Positions 32,275 through 47,704 of a stretch of 64,000 nucleotides of DNA are shown here, in pieces. Numbering within the stretch: the first letter of the stretch is position 1; each line of letters begins with the position of its first letter. Both the position numbers and the translations under genes were made by a program. The DNA lies in NCBI RefSeq assembly GCF_014839805.1, contig NC_051123.1, forward strand, positions 7,174,727-7,238,726. Direction: 5' to 3'. The notes beneath the pieces are model-generated. The model was not told the origin of the DNA. It did no database searches and saw only the letters and a list, made by a program, of their open reading frames with translations. The DNA is from Manduca sexta. Lineage: Eukaryota; Arthropoda; Insecta; Lepidoptera; Sphingidae.

Positions 32275-35014
32275 ACCCGATCTACGATATTTGAATCGAT
32301 TGCATTCAAGAATGACTATTATGTATATGGAAAGGGAATTGATATTCTCAAGATCATAATCATTATTTATTTACTGTAATATAGGTAGAATCAATTAACG
32401 GTTTGTTTATCCTATGTACACTAAGAATTAATTATAAATTATAATATATACTACATACGCTCATAGATTACTGCAAAACAGCGCTGTGTAAAACTAAAAT
32501 TTTGCAATCCACATGCAAACGAAAAGTTATGAAAAACGAAATAATTTCCGTAGCGAATAACGTGTGTAAATGATATTATATTTTTATGTGTATTCGAGTA
32601 AAGGCAGCCAAATTTGTGAGCCACGTGTGCCAAACTCGCACTGATTAACCTCCGTGCAACATAAACAGAAAAAACACTACATAAAAGGCTGTAATTACAC
32701 CATCTTTCTGAAATAATGATTAATGTTTAGAATTATTTTTAAATAACACGCTCATATTGTGTTTTTATAAATTATTCTGCGATAAGTTGAGATCATCCGA
32801 CGTGTATATAATTAAATACAATGATGTAGAAGTCTTATCGTTTTTAGAAACACATTTTTTTATATTATCGCTTTGTTACAGTAATATCGAAAGCAAAAAA
32901 AAACTAAATTCTTGGTTTAGACCTTGACTTTTAAATGAACTAACGGGTGATTTACCGATACTTCTTTGTATAGTCATCAAGCGTTTAAGACAATTAAAAT
33001 AAACAGATAAACTCCACAATAAAACTTATTATGCCTTTTGGACCTATGTATGGCTATCATCTACAACATCCAATAACAAAAGTATTCGCAAATGAGTAAA
33101 TATATCTCAGATAAGATAAAACATTAATTTATTTTTTGTTATAATACACAAAAATATAACATTAACAACCGTATTAAATAATATTACGAGAGTTCACTGT
33201 TCAGCCATCGAATCAAGTGGCTTAGTTAAAAAAAATTACACGAATGTTCAAACAATTTAAGATTTCTCAAGTATTTATTCAGAAAAGAAAAAAAGTGAGC
33301 TCGCCAAGGTATGTATTTTAATAAATTGATAGTATCAAGTGGGTAAGTACAGAGCTGTCGCTAACTGTGATGGATAGCGTTATCGATATTTTATTAAATT
33401 TGATTTTAATTGTCAAGTTGGCATCGTTAGGAGTCACGATAATATTACTAGTATCATAAGTATAGTATCACTCATATTTCACATATTTATCGTTAACATT
33501 ACATAAAATTAGTATTAAACAAAAGTTCTCAGAGCAAAGGTTGCATACATTCAGTATTTTTTGTTTAGAAGTCAACGCAATTCAACAATTTAAATGTTTG
33601 TCCGACTAATAAATGTGATGATTGACAAAGCACCTTGTTTATTAGAAGGTTCATGCTGAAAGTCATTTTTTGTTTTCAATATTCAATCAGGACTAATACT
33701 TACTATTGAAAGACTAGTTTGGTTGAAAACCGGTAAACATTGATACTATTTATAAATATCATCACAACACATTATATTTTTGACGGAAGCACGTAATTTC
33801 GAATTAATGATCAAATTATAAGCACCTGCTCGTAAAACATGAATCTTTGTGTTCCAGTCCATGTTTTCACATTATGGCTTTCCTATTTCCGAGGTTATGT
33901 ATTGTTCGAACCTTTTTAGTATACTTTACGTCAAATAACCTTATTTGAAGATATGAAAATTCTTGTGTTAGGTTTAATTTTTTACAGGCATGACGTGACT
34001 TCATAAAAACGAATTATTATAAAACACGTTTATTGCGTCTGAAAATATTTATCCATGTAATTATTGTTAACACAGAAAATCTTAGCGATAATGACCTTTA
34101 TTGTCACTCTTGAAGATCGAAATTTTATTTATTTAAAGTATTTTAAACTTGTATGAACACTTTATTATGCAAATATATGACAACGTGGAAAAAATGGCGA
34201 CAATAATTATATTATCATTTAAATATATTTCCCATTAAATTGTCGACCTAAACAATAGACAACAGCTCAGTGTTCATTAGCAACATTTGGCACATACAAA
34301 CATGCAAATGATCTTTCTACTGAAATAATGACTCATTACAAAACACAATCACAGATCTCCTTGGCTCCTTGCATCAAGACCCACTTGCGCTCAAACATGT
34401 GCTGCTAACTAGGTAATCGATTCTAAGCACGTGTTGATTAGATTTAGGAGACACTGGCACTTAGTAGGGATGCCATGCCTCACGGGCAGGATCTAATGTT
34501 TTATAAATATTTAATATTAATTAATATTAGCCAGCTATTGCTAAGCGTGAATCTACTGGATTGCCAATATAGAAGTCTAAACTGCACGCACTTGAATTTT
34601 TGAAGGGTTTGAAATTCATGAATTGTGAAGTTGACAAATGATGACGCATCCAAAGTCCAAATCGCCAAAAAAAAATATTTCGAAAATAATTGCGAATTTC
34701 TTTCATTTACCTATTTCGTCATTACCTACGTTGGCAAAAATGTAAATGAACCTAATCAAGTTACTTGAGATGTCTCACAATTTATTTATGTAGGAGGTAA
34801 CAAACAAAAAACTAAAGCCGTATCTTTTTTACACAACAAACATCACATCCGGGAAACTCTTGCCTCTCTGGTTATCTTGATTTATATTAGCTTTTAAAAT
34901 ATTTGAAACAATTTAAAAAGAAGAATATATCGATGAATTACGCAGTTGTTTTTGAATTTTCTATCAGAAAAGTAAAAAAAGTATATATAATAATATCAGC
35001 TTTGTAAGCTTTGT

Positions 35015-35315
35015 ATTTATACTGTCCCACTGCCGGGAATGAGACTACTCTACTACTGAGTAGGTTTTAGGCCTAAATCCACTATACTGGCCTAGTGCAA
35101 GTTAGCAGACTTCGCATACCTTTGAAATTATTTATTTAAAATTTCTAGGTATGCAGGTTTCCTCGCGATGTTTTTCTTCACCGTTAAGGTAAGTACTATT
35201 TAATAAAAAATACACACATAACTTTAGAAAAGTCAAAGGCATAACCTTGGATTTTGAACCTGCGGGCATTCGTCTCGGCAGTCCGTTCCACTCCCAACTA
35301 AGCAATCGCCGCTAA
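35015..35315 (-). mobile_element. SINE-like repeat, 'ctactactgag' family, copy 2
   Basis: 'tactgtcccactgccgggaatgaga', 'ctctactactgagtagg', 'ctggcctagtgc', 'ggtatgcaggtttcctcgcgatg', 'ttcaccgttaaggtaag' and 'ggcattcgtctcggcagtccgttccac' follow the same order as at 11645-11912. This is the longest copy in the window. Confidence 0.7.
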
Positions 35316-36765
35316 AAGAACATACTTTATATTTTATAGATAGCAAACATATTAAATTTATATACACGTATTGGGAGTGCACCATCCTTACCCCATCAAG
35401 TTTAACGTTTACATAGCTATTTTAGTATAAAAAATATTAATTATACATTACATAATTTAATAACTATGAATCAAAAAAACAATGAAAATTCGGATGTCAT
35501 TTTATACGAAGTTATTTTATTTGCCTGACATTTCAACAATAGAACTTGTTTAATATGTCATGTAGAATCAGAACAAAACTTAGTTATAATAATTTTACAA
35601 CTTTAGGTATAATTGGAGTTTGTAAGATGTTTATCACGCCACTACTTGTTTACATGTCTTTGATTATTGAACTTATATTTCTCCAAAAATAATAACAAAA
35701 CAAACACAACTAGGAACACAAGCAACATAATAAACTAAGTGAAATATACTATTGCATTTAAAACTATACTTACTATTATTTATTGTTTATAATTATACAC
35801 GGTAATTATGTCCCACGTGAGTAAATTAAATTATGACATTCCTAGCGAATAGTAAAGCTGCAATTGCGTTTATGCCTACAATATATTATTATTCTTAATA
35901 ATTTCCAGCCAGTGCAGCCTGTAGAATTTTATAACATACCTTATGATTTTTTATAATTCTACACACAAAAAACAGGTATTGTCTAAGCACTGATGAGATC
36001 AGGTAGGTAGGTAAACCGTGCCGTTAGTATGATAGTCCTTTTTAGTTTATAATAAATTAAATGGTATTTGCTTGGATAGTAAACAGAATGAGGAAATTCT
36101 GACAAATTACATGGCTCATTCCATACTTAATATCAAAGAAAGAAAAAAGCTCAAATTATAGATACTCAATAAACGACTTCCTAATTTACGACCAAATACC
36201 CAATATATATGTATTGTGCATATTTGACATACATACTAAATCTTCGTTTAAGTAATCGTGAATTTGTAAATTATCTTATATGTATGTTGGTATACACTCT
36301 CAATAAATAAATAAATTATTGAATAAAAAATAAAACATAAATAATAAGTCGTTAATAAACAACCATGCATAGCATTAAAACGTTAATAAAAACTTTCCAG
36401 TGATCATTATGTTTAATCTTCACAATAAACCATTTCATTTAATTTAATAACAAGAATCTGTTCCAGATTTTCCAAGAGAAAAGGAAATTGGACGGCGAGA
36501 AGGGAAATATTGTATTATTCGTCCAATACAAAAGAAAATCATATTGCTCTTATAAATTGCTAATTCCGTATTATAAGAAGCTCTGAGCCTTCCTTTGTGA
36601 AGATCTCGCTTGATCGTCTATTATCCGATGGAGTAACTCTAACTGTTGCCAAGTCATTTATACAAAACGTGTTCAAAGGGCTAAGTCATTTTATATAAAT
36701 TGTTAAAGGAAAAAAGAAGTTCAAGCTAGCATCTCTTAACGGGTAAACAGAGATGTTAAAGCTTC

Positions 36766-37129
36766 TTAAGGCGATACCTCAAGGTCCATTTTCATACATT
36801 TTGTTTCACCTTTAATCTGGGTAACTAAACAAGTATTGGCAAGTAAAGAATTTAAATTCACGTCTAGTTAGTGATTAGTTCTCGCAGTTGAAGAAAAACG
36901 TAAAAATAATTAATAATCATGGATATTTCTGCCTTTAAAATTTCGTCATATTAAATTTTAAAGGCCGAAATATCCATGATTATTAATTATTTTACGTTTT
37001 TCTTCAACTGCGAGAACTAATCACTAACTAGACGTGAATTTAAATTCTTTACTTGCCAATACTTGTTTAGTTACCCAGATTAAAGGTGAAACAAAATGTA
37101 TGAAAATGGACCTTGAGGTATCGCCTTAA
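36766..37129. mobile_element. Foldback MITE, near-perfect 364-bp palindrome between TTAA sites
   Basis: Two arms of about 175 bp, 36766-36943 and 36953-37129, pair almost base for base around a 9-base loop (cgtcatatt). The ends read ttaaGGCGATACCTCAAGG... and ...CCTTGAGGTATCGCCttaa. TTAA may be the target duplication, as for piggyBac-type elements, or part of the repeat. No coding capacity. Related copies are at 27783-27980 and 53170-53403. Confidence 0.9.
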
Positions 37130-40100
37130 ATGTACATTGCTAATCATAGCAATTATCAATTTGATAGGGAGGTTATATTACTGCTTCGGGCACAAATTAT
37201 AATCTTATACAAAATAGATGGATTCGAATTGACGATCCAATATAGAACTTTAAATAATGAGTTGCAACCTGAGTACATTATTCTGAAAGTTAGAAGGCAT
37301 TACACTCATGAGAAAATTTCGCGAACATCACAACATTAAAATAAAAATAATTAAACGGAATTAGTCATTTATACGAGAAATATGCATAATATAGAACAAA
37401 AAACGTTGGACCTTAATTTCAAAACTATGGAGACCATGACTTTTTTTTATCTTGAAACATAATTTTAAACACTTACTATTATAAATTATGTAAGCCAAAT
37501 ATTGACATCCACAATCTAAGTATTGCATATAAGCTGCCATATAATTTATATAGCAGCTGATATATAATATATATACCAGCGTAAAATTATTCATATAATA
37601 TATAGTATATACAGCAGCTTATATGCACAATTTTAAGTTTTTTATTTGTTTTATTGTAAATAACACATATTTAAAACGACAGACACAGTTACATACTTTA
37701 ACAAAATTATGCAAATTGCACATGCATTATCTCCGGTATCAAATTGAAATTATAAGAGCAACTATAAAATAACATCGTAAATTAGAATATAAATTACATG
37801 TGTGTGCATACAAATTATTTAATTATTTATATTTATCGTAATTTTTGAAAATTATTTGTACCCAAAAAACAATGTCATAAATTTTCATCGTTTATTTACC
37901 AAAATATTGTAATGCACTTGAGCAATGACGTCTACATGGAACTAATATGAAAATTCATTCCTTTTCTGCGCTTGCGCCGTCTATACTTCCGAGTAAAACT
38001 ATTATGTCATATCTGAGAATTTTCAAATAACACCTAATGTAATATCTTATATCTAATAATTGATACCTTAATATCTTTGACTTATAGCAAATTGGAGCCA
38101 AAATTAGCTAATAGCGATATTCCATTATCTGGCGACAACTGTCTCTAGACATGGCCTGTCACAACATTGTCTATTTAAAAAAAAAATCATTACCAAGTTT
38201 ATCTGTTGTCATTTTGCAAACTTTATCCTCCGCCTTCACCTTTGCCTTGCTTCACGGAATTAAAAGATAAATCGGACACTATTGTACTTATAATCTCATG
38301 GTAATTAATTATGACGCACTGCAATTGCTTCAACCGTAATTATCTGTATTAGCTCATTAAATATCGTCACTTCCTCGCACACGAACATCTGAGCATTCGC
38401 CAGCCCGCCAAATCAATCAAGCAAATTGAATCGTAGGTTGTCAATTATGGCGCGGAACGCTAATCGAATGAGCGGTTCTCGCGTCACATTTTATTTTTTA
38501 GTCGCCTAATTTATTTATTTTTTGTTGAATTATAATTTTCTGTGTATAACGGAACGTGCTTCCAAAAGCCGTATAACACGAAGATTCATTTTATAGCGAT
38601 CCAATATTATAATAATTAGCAGATGTTTTGAATCGATTTCAAAAATAAACGTGACTTAAAAGTTGTTTATTATTTTGCTGCATAGGAAACCTTAGTCGAT
38701 AAAATGAATTATTTATTAGTTTATTTGCTGATACTGGGCTTCTAATATATGTTTGAGGAGTTGAATTAATTAATTTTCCTTTCAGTGATCAAAGACTGTC
38801 TTGCATAGTAACAGAAAAGCAAAAGTAAACTTCACGGTAGTCATTTGCACTTATTGCAGAAATAATAAATGGGACAAATAGATGTGACAAGAGATACAGA
38901 TGAAGAACATTCAACTATCAACATTAGGGCCAATTTCACAGCCAATCTGACATACAACGCTATGCAACTAACAAAGGTTGCTACGTTTTCTGTTTCACGA
39001 ATAAACTCCTTAATAAACTATCTGGCAGATAACGTCACATTTTAGCAATCATAACTAATTCTTATCTACCAGATATTGCTAATCGAGACCTGAGGAACCT
39101 AAGGTTGGAATTTATCTGACAAACGAGTTCATCAAAAGAGGGGGGACCAACCCCGATAATTTATAACCACCACAGTGAGTAGTGTCTATCACTCATATCT
39201 ATGTATATTTCCTATTCTGTTCACCCAATTAATACAATAACAATAATTTTAACACCATCTGAGTCATATTCTATAATAAAAGTATATAATTAAAACGGTT
39301 TACAAAGTTCGCATTGATGATGTCTACGATCCATTCAAGTCTCATTTCCCACCTCTATTGCGTCATAGTTCATATATTGTTACAAGCACTAGCATCGTTA
39401 TTATACTACGAATAAAAAATTAACAGATAACATCGAGAAGTTTTTGTTCAATTAACGAATCAATGTTAATGTGTGTATTTTCTTAGAATATATTTTTATT
39501 GTTGCTTTTAAACCAAATGGAATAATAGACGGAAAACCCAACGAATCAATAGCATTAGATCACAATCTTCCAATATGTGTGTCACAAATCAACACGTCTA
39601 ATGTAGTTATAAATATCTATGCTTGTACAAAAAATCAAATTTATTATTCACGATAGGTAAAAGAACAGTTTCAAATTCATAAGCCATGGAAATATAAAAT
39701 ACTATGACGGAAATGCAATTTAATTGAACAGTCGGCATAGATTATTACAGATATATACCTCTGTTAAATATAACGCCATGTCCCAATTCATCTGCATTGC
39801 GACAAATATCTAGAAACCCCATTCATGTACCTGAACATTTCAACGAACGAATAAACAGAGACGCTTTCCCGTGTTCTGAAAAGTAGAGTCGAAATTCACT
39901 AGTGTTTAAACACACATAATAATTCTTTTGTGTTACTGAATCATTCTGATGACGTAAAGGTTATAAATTAATTGCAGGACATGGATGAGAATATTATGTA
40001 AAGAAACAATGGCCTTGACTACAGATTACGTAATGACGCCGTCAAAGAATTAACACTTCACAAACAATGACTTTGTCTAGTATCCTTCACTAATTTCTTT

Positions 40101-42659
40101 TAACAGTTTATGTGAAACTAAAGTTATTCGCACAATGTTTATTTCTTAGTGACAGTATTTAGTACGGTAAAAAACTGCGGGCTCCATTATTTAACATTGT
40201 TTTTATATGTTTACGGACACTCTAGAATGGCTATAGGTACTGATTTTACACTTCACAGAACCTGGTGGTATGTTCACTGAGTCCGAATATAATGCCTACC
40301 ATTAAGAAAATCTCCGTTCCTTGACTAATTATGCTTTTTTAAGGAGATGAATAAGTATAGTATAGTAAGAGCCTCTGAACTTATTGAGACCACGAGACGC
40401 AGCATTCTGCGCGCAGAAACGTTAGCAGTTCAAATATTATTTCTATGACACAGTGATACTTGACTGATCGAGCGGGAACACGCTGTAAGTAATATAGACT
40501 CTATTACGTTGCTTTACTTAAAATTTCGAAAATTATTCACTAAACCAACTTCATCCTAGCAGCTGTACTTAATTAAAATAAATACATAGGAAACCAAAGC
40601 AAAAATAACAAAGTAATTTTTTCCTCTGTTGCCTAATTGCGAATTACGGCTGAACTTGAACGGTACTTAGTAGAAAACCCACACTTTTTGCTCATAACAC
40701 ATCATTGTGAAGTGCCGAGGCGGCAATGAAAACATTTGGGGTTCGGCAGGCAATAATAATTACTTATAATAAATGAACAATATTTCACGACACGTGTGTT
40801 GTCAAGCTGTTTGTAGTGACATAATTGCCTTTTGTTCAATCGGAATAAGTTTTCTATAGGGTCACGGCGCGCCCTACACATTTGCTCCATAGATTTTTTA
40901 TTGTTTAATCCTCACATAAAAAGGCATCACCACTCAATACAATACTTACCGCAAACTGAACATTCTTCATTTACTTTTGCTAGTTCAATAACCAGAAAAT
41001 ACCCATAACAAAAAAGAAAGTAGCTTAATGTCAATGTTAGTTAAATAAACCTCTAATGATCCCACTTGGAAACACGCTCAGTATAATTAAACCAGTTTGC
41101 ACAACAACATAATGGTAACGACTGGTAATACCAAAGTGTATGTATTGTGTAGTATAAAGCAACATTAAGGACTATCAATCCATCTTCACTATTACAAAAT
41201 TCCAACTAAACATTAAATACCTACTAAAAATTATAGTAATAACCTAGAGGTCTCTGAACTCAACATTGTTAGTTTTATTCCACATTTAGACTATTGGCGA
41301 ATAATTCGTGCACGAATGACTGTAAGTAACGAATACAACCGAATAAGCTGTTTACACTCTTGTTCGGGACTATTCGTCTGTACTCGACAAGTATACAAAT
41401 CAGGAGTTAGATAGAGATTGATCAAGACGAAAACAATCTGATCCTTACTTTAATAAAACTACTTACTAAATAAGAACCTATTTTTAAAATAATAAAACAT
41501 TAATTTGCTTGTATCCATCCACTTATCGACAAGATCACGCCCACAATGTGCCACCCTTGACTTTAAACTTGCAACATCTATAACCATCATCGTCAATGAC
41601 CATACAAAAAAACATAATTTACATGTTTTAAAATGATGTACTAAATATGTATGTTACGGACAATTTGATTAATTAGATAATATGCAAAATGTCTAGAGAA
41701 TAGTATATCAAATAATAATATATTAATGATGTAGATAATTTGATAATATCTACTTATATATACAGTAAATATTCTATCTAAGTATATCTTATTATTATTG
41801 GCTAGTTATATTTGGGTAGGTAATAACTAATAGCGCGCAGTCGATCAATTAGATTTTGTGAAGCTACTAACTTCTACAATGCTGATGCCGTAGCGAGTAA
41901 ACACTGTAATCTAATTATTGACGTTTCCAGCTACGGAAGTGAGCTCGCCAACTAGTCTTATTTCACTGTATACAATATTCCAATAATACCCAATAACCAT
42001 AGCTACATGAATATCTTTGCTCGTATTGTGTATTACATACAACACTTAAAACTGCAGATATTTCAAATTTTTTATTTAAGCCTTTAAAAAAAGCTCGACT
42101 AAAAACTGTCTCCTAAAATTAAAGTGTAATTTATGACTTTTAACCGAAATAAAATGCTTAAAAAACCCAACTGTGAGTTCAATCAAGTTTTAATCATAAA
42201 TTTGTTATTTATGGTCACTTCACCATAATAGCGGAATAGAACAGGATGTGAGGTCATATGGTAGTGGCATTCATTTAAGTATCCCGTTTAAGGATAGCAT
42301 ACAAATTATAAGCTATTAAAATTTCTATTAAAAGTGCACCTTCGCAAAGGTCGTCTATATTTCCCTGTTTCTAATGGACTTCTGCCAACATTATAAAACA
42401 AGCTCCATGTAACCTTCTTAGTGATGTTAAGTTTTAAATGGCAAAGGACGTCATGTTTTTCTTTAGATTTCAGTAATTCAACTTTTTACCTTCCTTTTTT
42501 ATATAGACTGAAGTTATTTAATGTGTTCATATGTATTTTAATAATGATAAAGACTTGACGTAAACAGGTCCTTTTTTATACTGCGCGGACGGGTCAGCTT
42601 GATCAGATTAATGGTTTATGGTCTTGCAGAGAAATAAACATCGAAATCTGTTATATTTT

Positions 42660-42718
42660 ATGGAGAACTGGTTGTAAACCAAATTTAAACGCGGGCTGGG
42701 CCACGGGCAGAAGTCAGT
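42660..42718 (+). mobile_element. Helitron 3' end remnant
   Basis: 'aacgcgggctgggccacgggcagaagtcagtac' is a mutated version of the GC-rich hairpin and terminus seen at 9545-9575. Only about 60 bp can be recognised. Confidence 0.4.
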
Positions 42719-45644
42719 ACAACTTAAGTATTTTGATGTAATATGTGTGGGGGATTCTCAACTTGTCCATCTAGAATAGTTGCTATTCAAAGGTCAAAAT
42801 CTAAGTCTATTGACGTAGCTTTCAAATGTATGGATAGGTAAAACTTGTTTAGCGTGGTACGTTACATTTTCCTGTGCGATTTAGTAGCGCATAGCAAGCG
42901 CCTAACGCATTATGATTCTTAGTTGCATATAATAATATACCGCAGTTCAATGGAATGATAATATACTAGAACAATTAAAGAGCATCATTATCTATCGATA
43001 ATATTCTTTGTAGTTTTCTTATAATATGATATGATCGCAGTGAACTCAATCAAAGGCACAACAGTTCATATTCTGTAAACAAAATATTAAATCGCTGAAA
43101 CGGATCATGAGACGTATGCATACAAAGCACATCGTTCCAAGCAAAGACCAGAAGCGTCAATCAATATGATTGACCTGAAAAGTGAGCAGGTATTGCTTTC
43201 ATTCGAATATAAACCTTAGATAAGTACACTATAGCAAAAAAATCCTTATTTAAGGGGACTATAAATAAACATTTATTTAAATCTATATAATAGCTGAAAT
43301 AACAAAGAATATTTACGTCCAAATGTTGATATTAAAAATTACGCGTCTATCATACTTTACCACAAATCCCTCGAATTTAAGCCAGTAAGCAACAGACCGT
43401 TATAACACCGACATACTTCACACACATTACAAAACATTACGATACATCATAATATCAAAGAACAAATCTATATGTGACTGCAAAAGTATTCTATTGAAAC
43501 GAAAATAAACAACCTTATTTATTTATCAACATCTGTTACTTTTGTGTGTTAAACTCGTCGTATTATTACGTATAGCTTTGTAAACAAGGAGGGAATCCAA
43601 TTTTATAAAGACGTTACGAATATGATAAGAATTTGTTTTGACAGGTGGTAAATTTTTATGATTTTGGCTCATATTATGCTTAGCGGAATCGTGGTTTAAC
43701 CCACTGTTTGAAATTTGTATGCTTATTTAATTAAATACAAACTCACTTCTGAACAAACATAACTTAATCTAGATTCTGTTATCACCTACTTAAATAGAAT
43801 CATTTTATGTCTCAAAAATGGTAGACATTTAAGAAAAACTTAGGACATACACCAACTAGCTATTGGAATTCGGTCAGATCATGAAACGCTAGTTTTTATG
43901 CTTATTGCGGAAGGTAAACCATGTTTCAGTGAGTTAATTATATGTTATTTGAATAATATACTTGAGTAATTTATTTATTTATTTTTTAATCTTAAATGCA
44001 GACGATTCACAGTATCAATACAAATAAAAAAAAATACAACATAATCTACTATCTGTGCTCCTCAAGTAGGCGACTAGAGCTTACGTGTACTCGCTTACAC
44101 CGCTATATGTTTTACAACAAAGTTTATATCTAATAAGTATAGCAACGACCAACATTAAACACTAGCTTGAACATAATTACTACATTGGTACAAATAAACT
44201 GTTATTTGTGTAAATACAACTAAGTTGGAACAATGTAAGTCAAAAAACAACTTGCTTTTTGATTTGTGTCACGCGATAACTTTTTTCTTTTTTTCTTTCT
44301 TGTTTTCTTAAACTTAAACAAACCCTACAATTACTGGACACGTCCGTTTCTGATCCATGAAGGACGTTTCGTTCATTACCCATGTGGTGTAAGTACGGTT
44401 CTGCTGACAAGATCTTCGTACTTAAAACAATTAGCTTTTAAAACAAATTTAAAACTATATATCTTTTGGACTACCTAACATTAGTAATATATTGAAACAG
44501 TTACGTCAAGCATTATTTTAAAAAATCCGTTTCAATACCTTATGCTGCAAACTGCAACTGTTTGCCAATAAAACGACGTGAAGTAAAAACTTACATCCGC
44601 GAATCGTATTATTAAAAAATAAAACCGTTCGTACATTTTAAAAATAGATAACCGAATGGTAACAGTTAATACCACTGCTGCAGTAAACTTAATTCGTCAG
44701 CTATTTTTAAAACATTTTAATAAGTAAAAATATGCTCGAATTAGCATGCGAGTTGTGACCCATCACTATCACGAAGGTTAAAGGTTCAATTTAGACACAT
44801 TTAAATGTCAGTTAACTGACCATGCGGATCTAAGTTCAAAGACATCGGTTAGTCCGGTCGGCTCGTATTATGCGCTACAACCGGTCCAGTAAAGGTTTTC
44901 TCAGTGGCAACGTAACACAATGGTGTTTTGTAGGTTACTATCCCTTTTAAATATTTTTTACACGTACAAAAGTAACACGAACAGATGTTTTGGTAAAACG
45001 TTTTTGTTGCAGGATTGTATTTGTTGTGGTTTATCCTTAAAACGATAAGGTTAATTAATTCTTTATAATAATGTTTATCAATAAACAGGTTATTTTACAT
45101 CTAAGAAGTAATGAATCACAACAAGAGACGTGCTAACAGTAACGTATCTATACATCTGTATTTCTTGTACAGGTTCTGACCAATAATCATGAATTATTTC
45201 CACAAAGCTTCGATTTCTACTGTTCTTCGACGTTTAATAGTGCACTGTACTTACCCTCCAATTTAGACTTATTATTAAGCACGATTATAATTTTTTTTAA
45301 ACCAAAATAAAATTAGAAATGCAGACTTTCTGTACATTACCCGATTTTGCAAATCACCTACGACATAAACACTATACACAGATTTTCTAAGTAACACTTG
45401 ACCTTCGCGTAAACGTGATAAAAGCACCCACCGAAGTTTCGCAACATAACATCTAAACCTGTCCCAAATTGTGTATGTATGAGAAATTGATTGCAGACGA
45501 TATGCAAAGATCATAATAACCTGCTTATAGAAACCAATTATGTACTTGAAGTTTGAGTTAGTGATACACAGTTTTGTTCAATTTTGAATCGACAGCGTTA
45601 TCAATGTGAACTGACAGGAACCAATCCAGCTAAACAGAGGAGAT

Positions 45645-46078
45645 GGATGCGTCATGTGTCAACCAACTGGCCAATCTTGGTTTCAATTCAGCGATTACTT
45701 CTCGACCGGAATTAGTCCAGACTAACCAACTCTAAACGGAAAACATAAAGGAACAAAAATATCCTAGGCATAAAATTATAATTAGTATAATTAGATGCGT
45801 CGGGTTGACAACTAACTGGCCTATCTTAGTTTCAATCCGGGAGATTACTTCTTGGAAGGACTGCAGTCTAACCAACTCTAAACGGAAAACATAAAGGAAA
45901 AAAAATATCCTAGGCATACAATTATAATTAGTATAATTAGACGCCTCAGGTTGACAAATAACTGGCCTATCTTAGTTTCAATCCGGGAGATTACTTCTTG
46001 AAAGGAGTCCAGTCTAACCAACACTAAACGGAAAACATAAAGGAACAAAATTATTCTAGGCATACAATTATAATTTTT
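45645..46078. repeat. Tandem repeat, three copies of a 146-bp unit
   Basis: Equivalent points ('atcctaggcata' at 45761 and 45907, 'attctaggcata' at 46053) are 146 bp apart. Each unit holds 'ggttgacaa.taactggcctatcttagtttcaatccgggagattacttctt' and 'ctaaacggaaaacataaagga'. Units 2 and 3 are closer to each other than to unit 1. Open frames across it repeat with the DNA and are not genes. Confidence 0.92.
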
Positions 46079-46813
46079 GTTATACCTATACACATAATGT
46101 TATATAATTTACAATAATAAGTCTTGATGCATAAATAAAATCTAGCTAATGTTTTTTTTTAACACCTATATCTACTTGATGTATTTTTAGCGATGATGCA
46201 ACTAATTATAATGGTTAACAATCTTTAATTTAAGTAATTTAATTTAACTCAGTTCTAGAGTTCGTACAGACTTCTTCTGATCATCGGAATTCATTTGCAA
46301 AGATTAATTATTAGATTCAAAGAATACTTTTTTAGTTGTGATATTTCTAACTATAATATCTGGTTAGAATTATCAAATTGCTAGCTTAGCATATTGTGAC
46401 ACTAGACGTAACTCGGTAATAGAACCCGCTAACAGTTCACAGATGCACACCACCAAACCAATGCCATAACTAAATATTACATAAGCAACAATAAAGAGCT
46501 CAGGTAATCGAACAATGACACAAATAGATCTGCACTAAGCGCATTATAATTATTAACATGAAAATAGCAATACAGCTATGTAAAATAACAGAAATTGTAA
46601 AACATACACGAGAATAATTCACATAGTCGCAAGCGCATAATCACGACACGGTGGGTCACGTGTGCTGGCCGCATGTCCATTCTGGCTAAATTACATTTCT
46701 GTTGTCAAGACGTGTTTAAAAAGAAACGGAATTTTGTAAACATGTCATATCTGCTTTGAATGAATTATGTGGATTATCAAGTTGGGGCAGGTCGAAGATT
46801 ATAGTGAGTCAAT

Positions 46814-46836
46814 AGAGAGAGAGAGAGAGAGAGAGA
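46814..46836 (+). repeat. GA microsatellite
   Basis: About eleven uninterrupted GA units, likely length-variable. Confidence 0.9.
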
Positions 46837-47704
46837 CATCTCAAAACTATTCATGGCATCATAGAATTGTTTTAATATTTTATACCTTATTACCTATGAA
46901 GTTATTCGGCATTTCAAAAAACCTAATTTAGGTGCAGGTATTGGAAACACCGCACGGATATTTTGGTCAGTCACAAAATATTACTAAAGGGTAAAAATTG
47001 TTGAAGATTAACTTCAAGCAGGTAGTGGTGGAATAACGACAGGGAAAAATGATCACATCCTATTAAAAACAAGTTTACAAAATTTTATACGATTCCAATA
47101 TACTTAAACACAATATCATATAAGGAAAAGGTTTTAAGACAAAAAGCGTTCAACCGCGATAAGATATTGAAAAAAACAATGATGTCTACATAATATGTAC
47201 ATTTGAATTTTAGAAATTAGGTATTGAAAATAAGATTATTCTTCTCACAAAGTTATTGCAAAATAATTTTATATTCAGAAATTGTTTATAAAGTCAAAAT
47301 TATATCTATGCATATGCAATTTGGGGATACTAAATGCTAGTCTTATTTATGACAGTTCGATAAAGAAACTGCCATACTGAACAAGAAATGCAATTCACGT
47401 AAATGCATACACTTCCTTCCCTCTGGCACAGCACAGGTTTTTGATGCCAACTTCGTTTCGTGGTTCGCATTAGAAATTAATAATTACAAACATACACTAT
47501 GTACCTAAAGAATATTTTATAATATTAACAGGATATATGAGAAGCTATATATAGGGAAGCTTTGAGACCTCAGTGTTCCAGACCAGTCTTAGACTCGTAT
47601 AAGACTATCGAGTCTAAGTTACTGTGAACGATCAGGACCTAAATGAGACTGAAGGAACAAAGAGTGCACCTAGTTATTTCGCACACACTTGTGCACTATA
47701 TTTC

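Noticed and set aside
45732..46093. Two similar minus frames (RIFFFLYVFRLELVRL... type)
   Set aside because: They are repeats of each other because they lie in the 146-bp tandem array; not evidence of a protein family.
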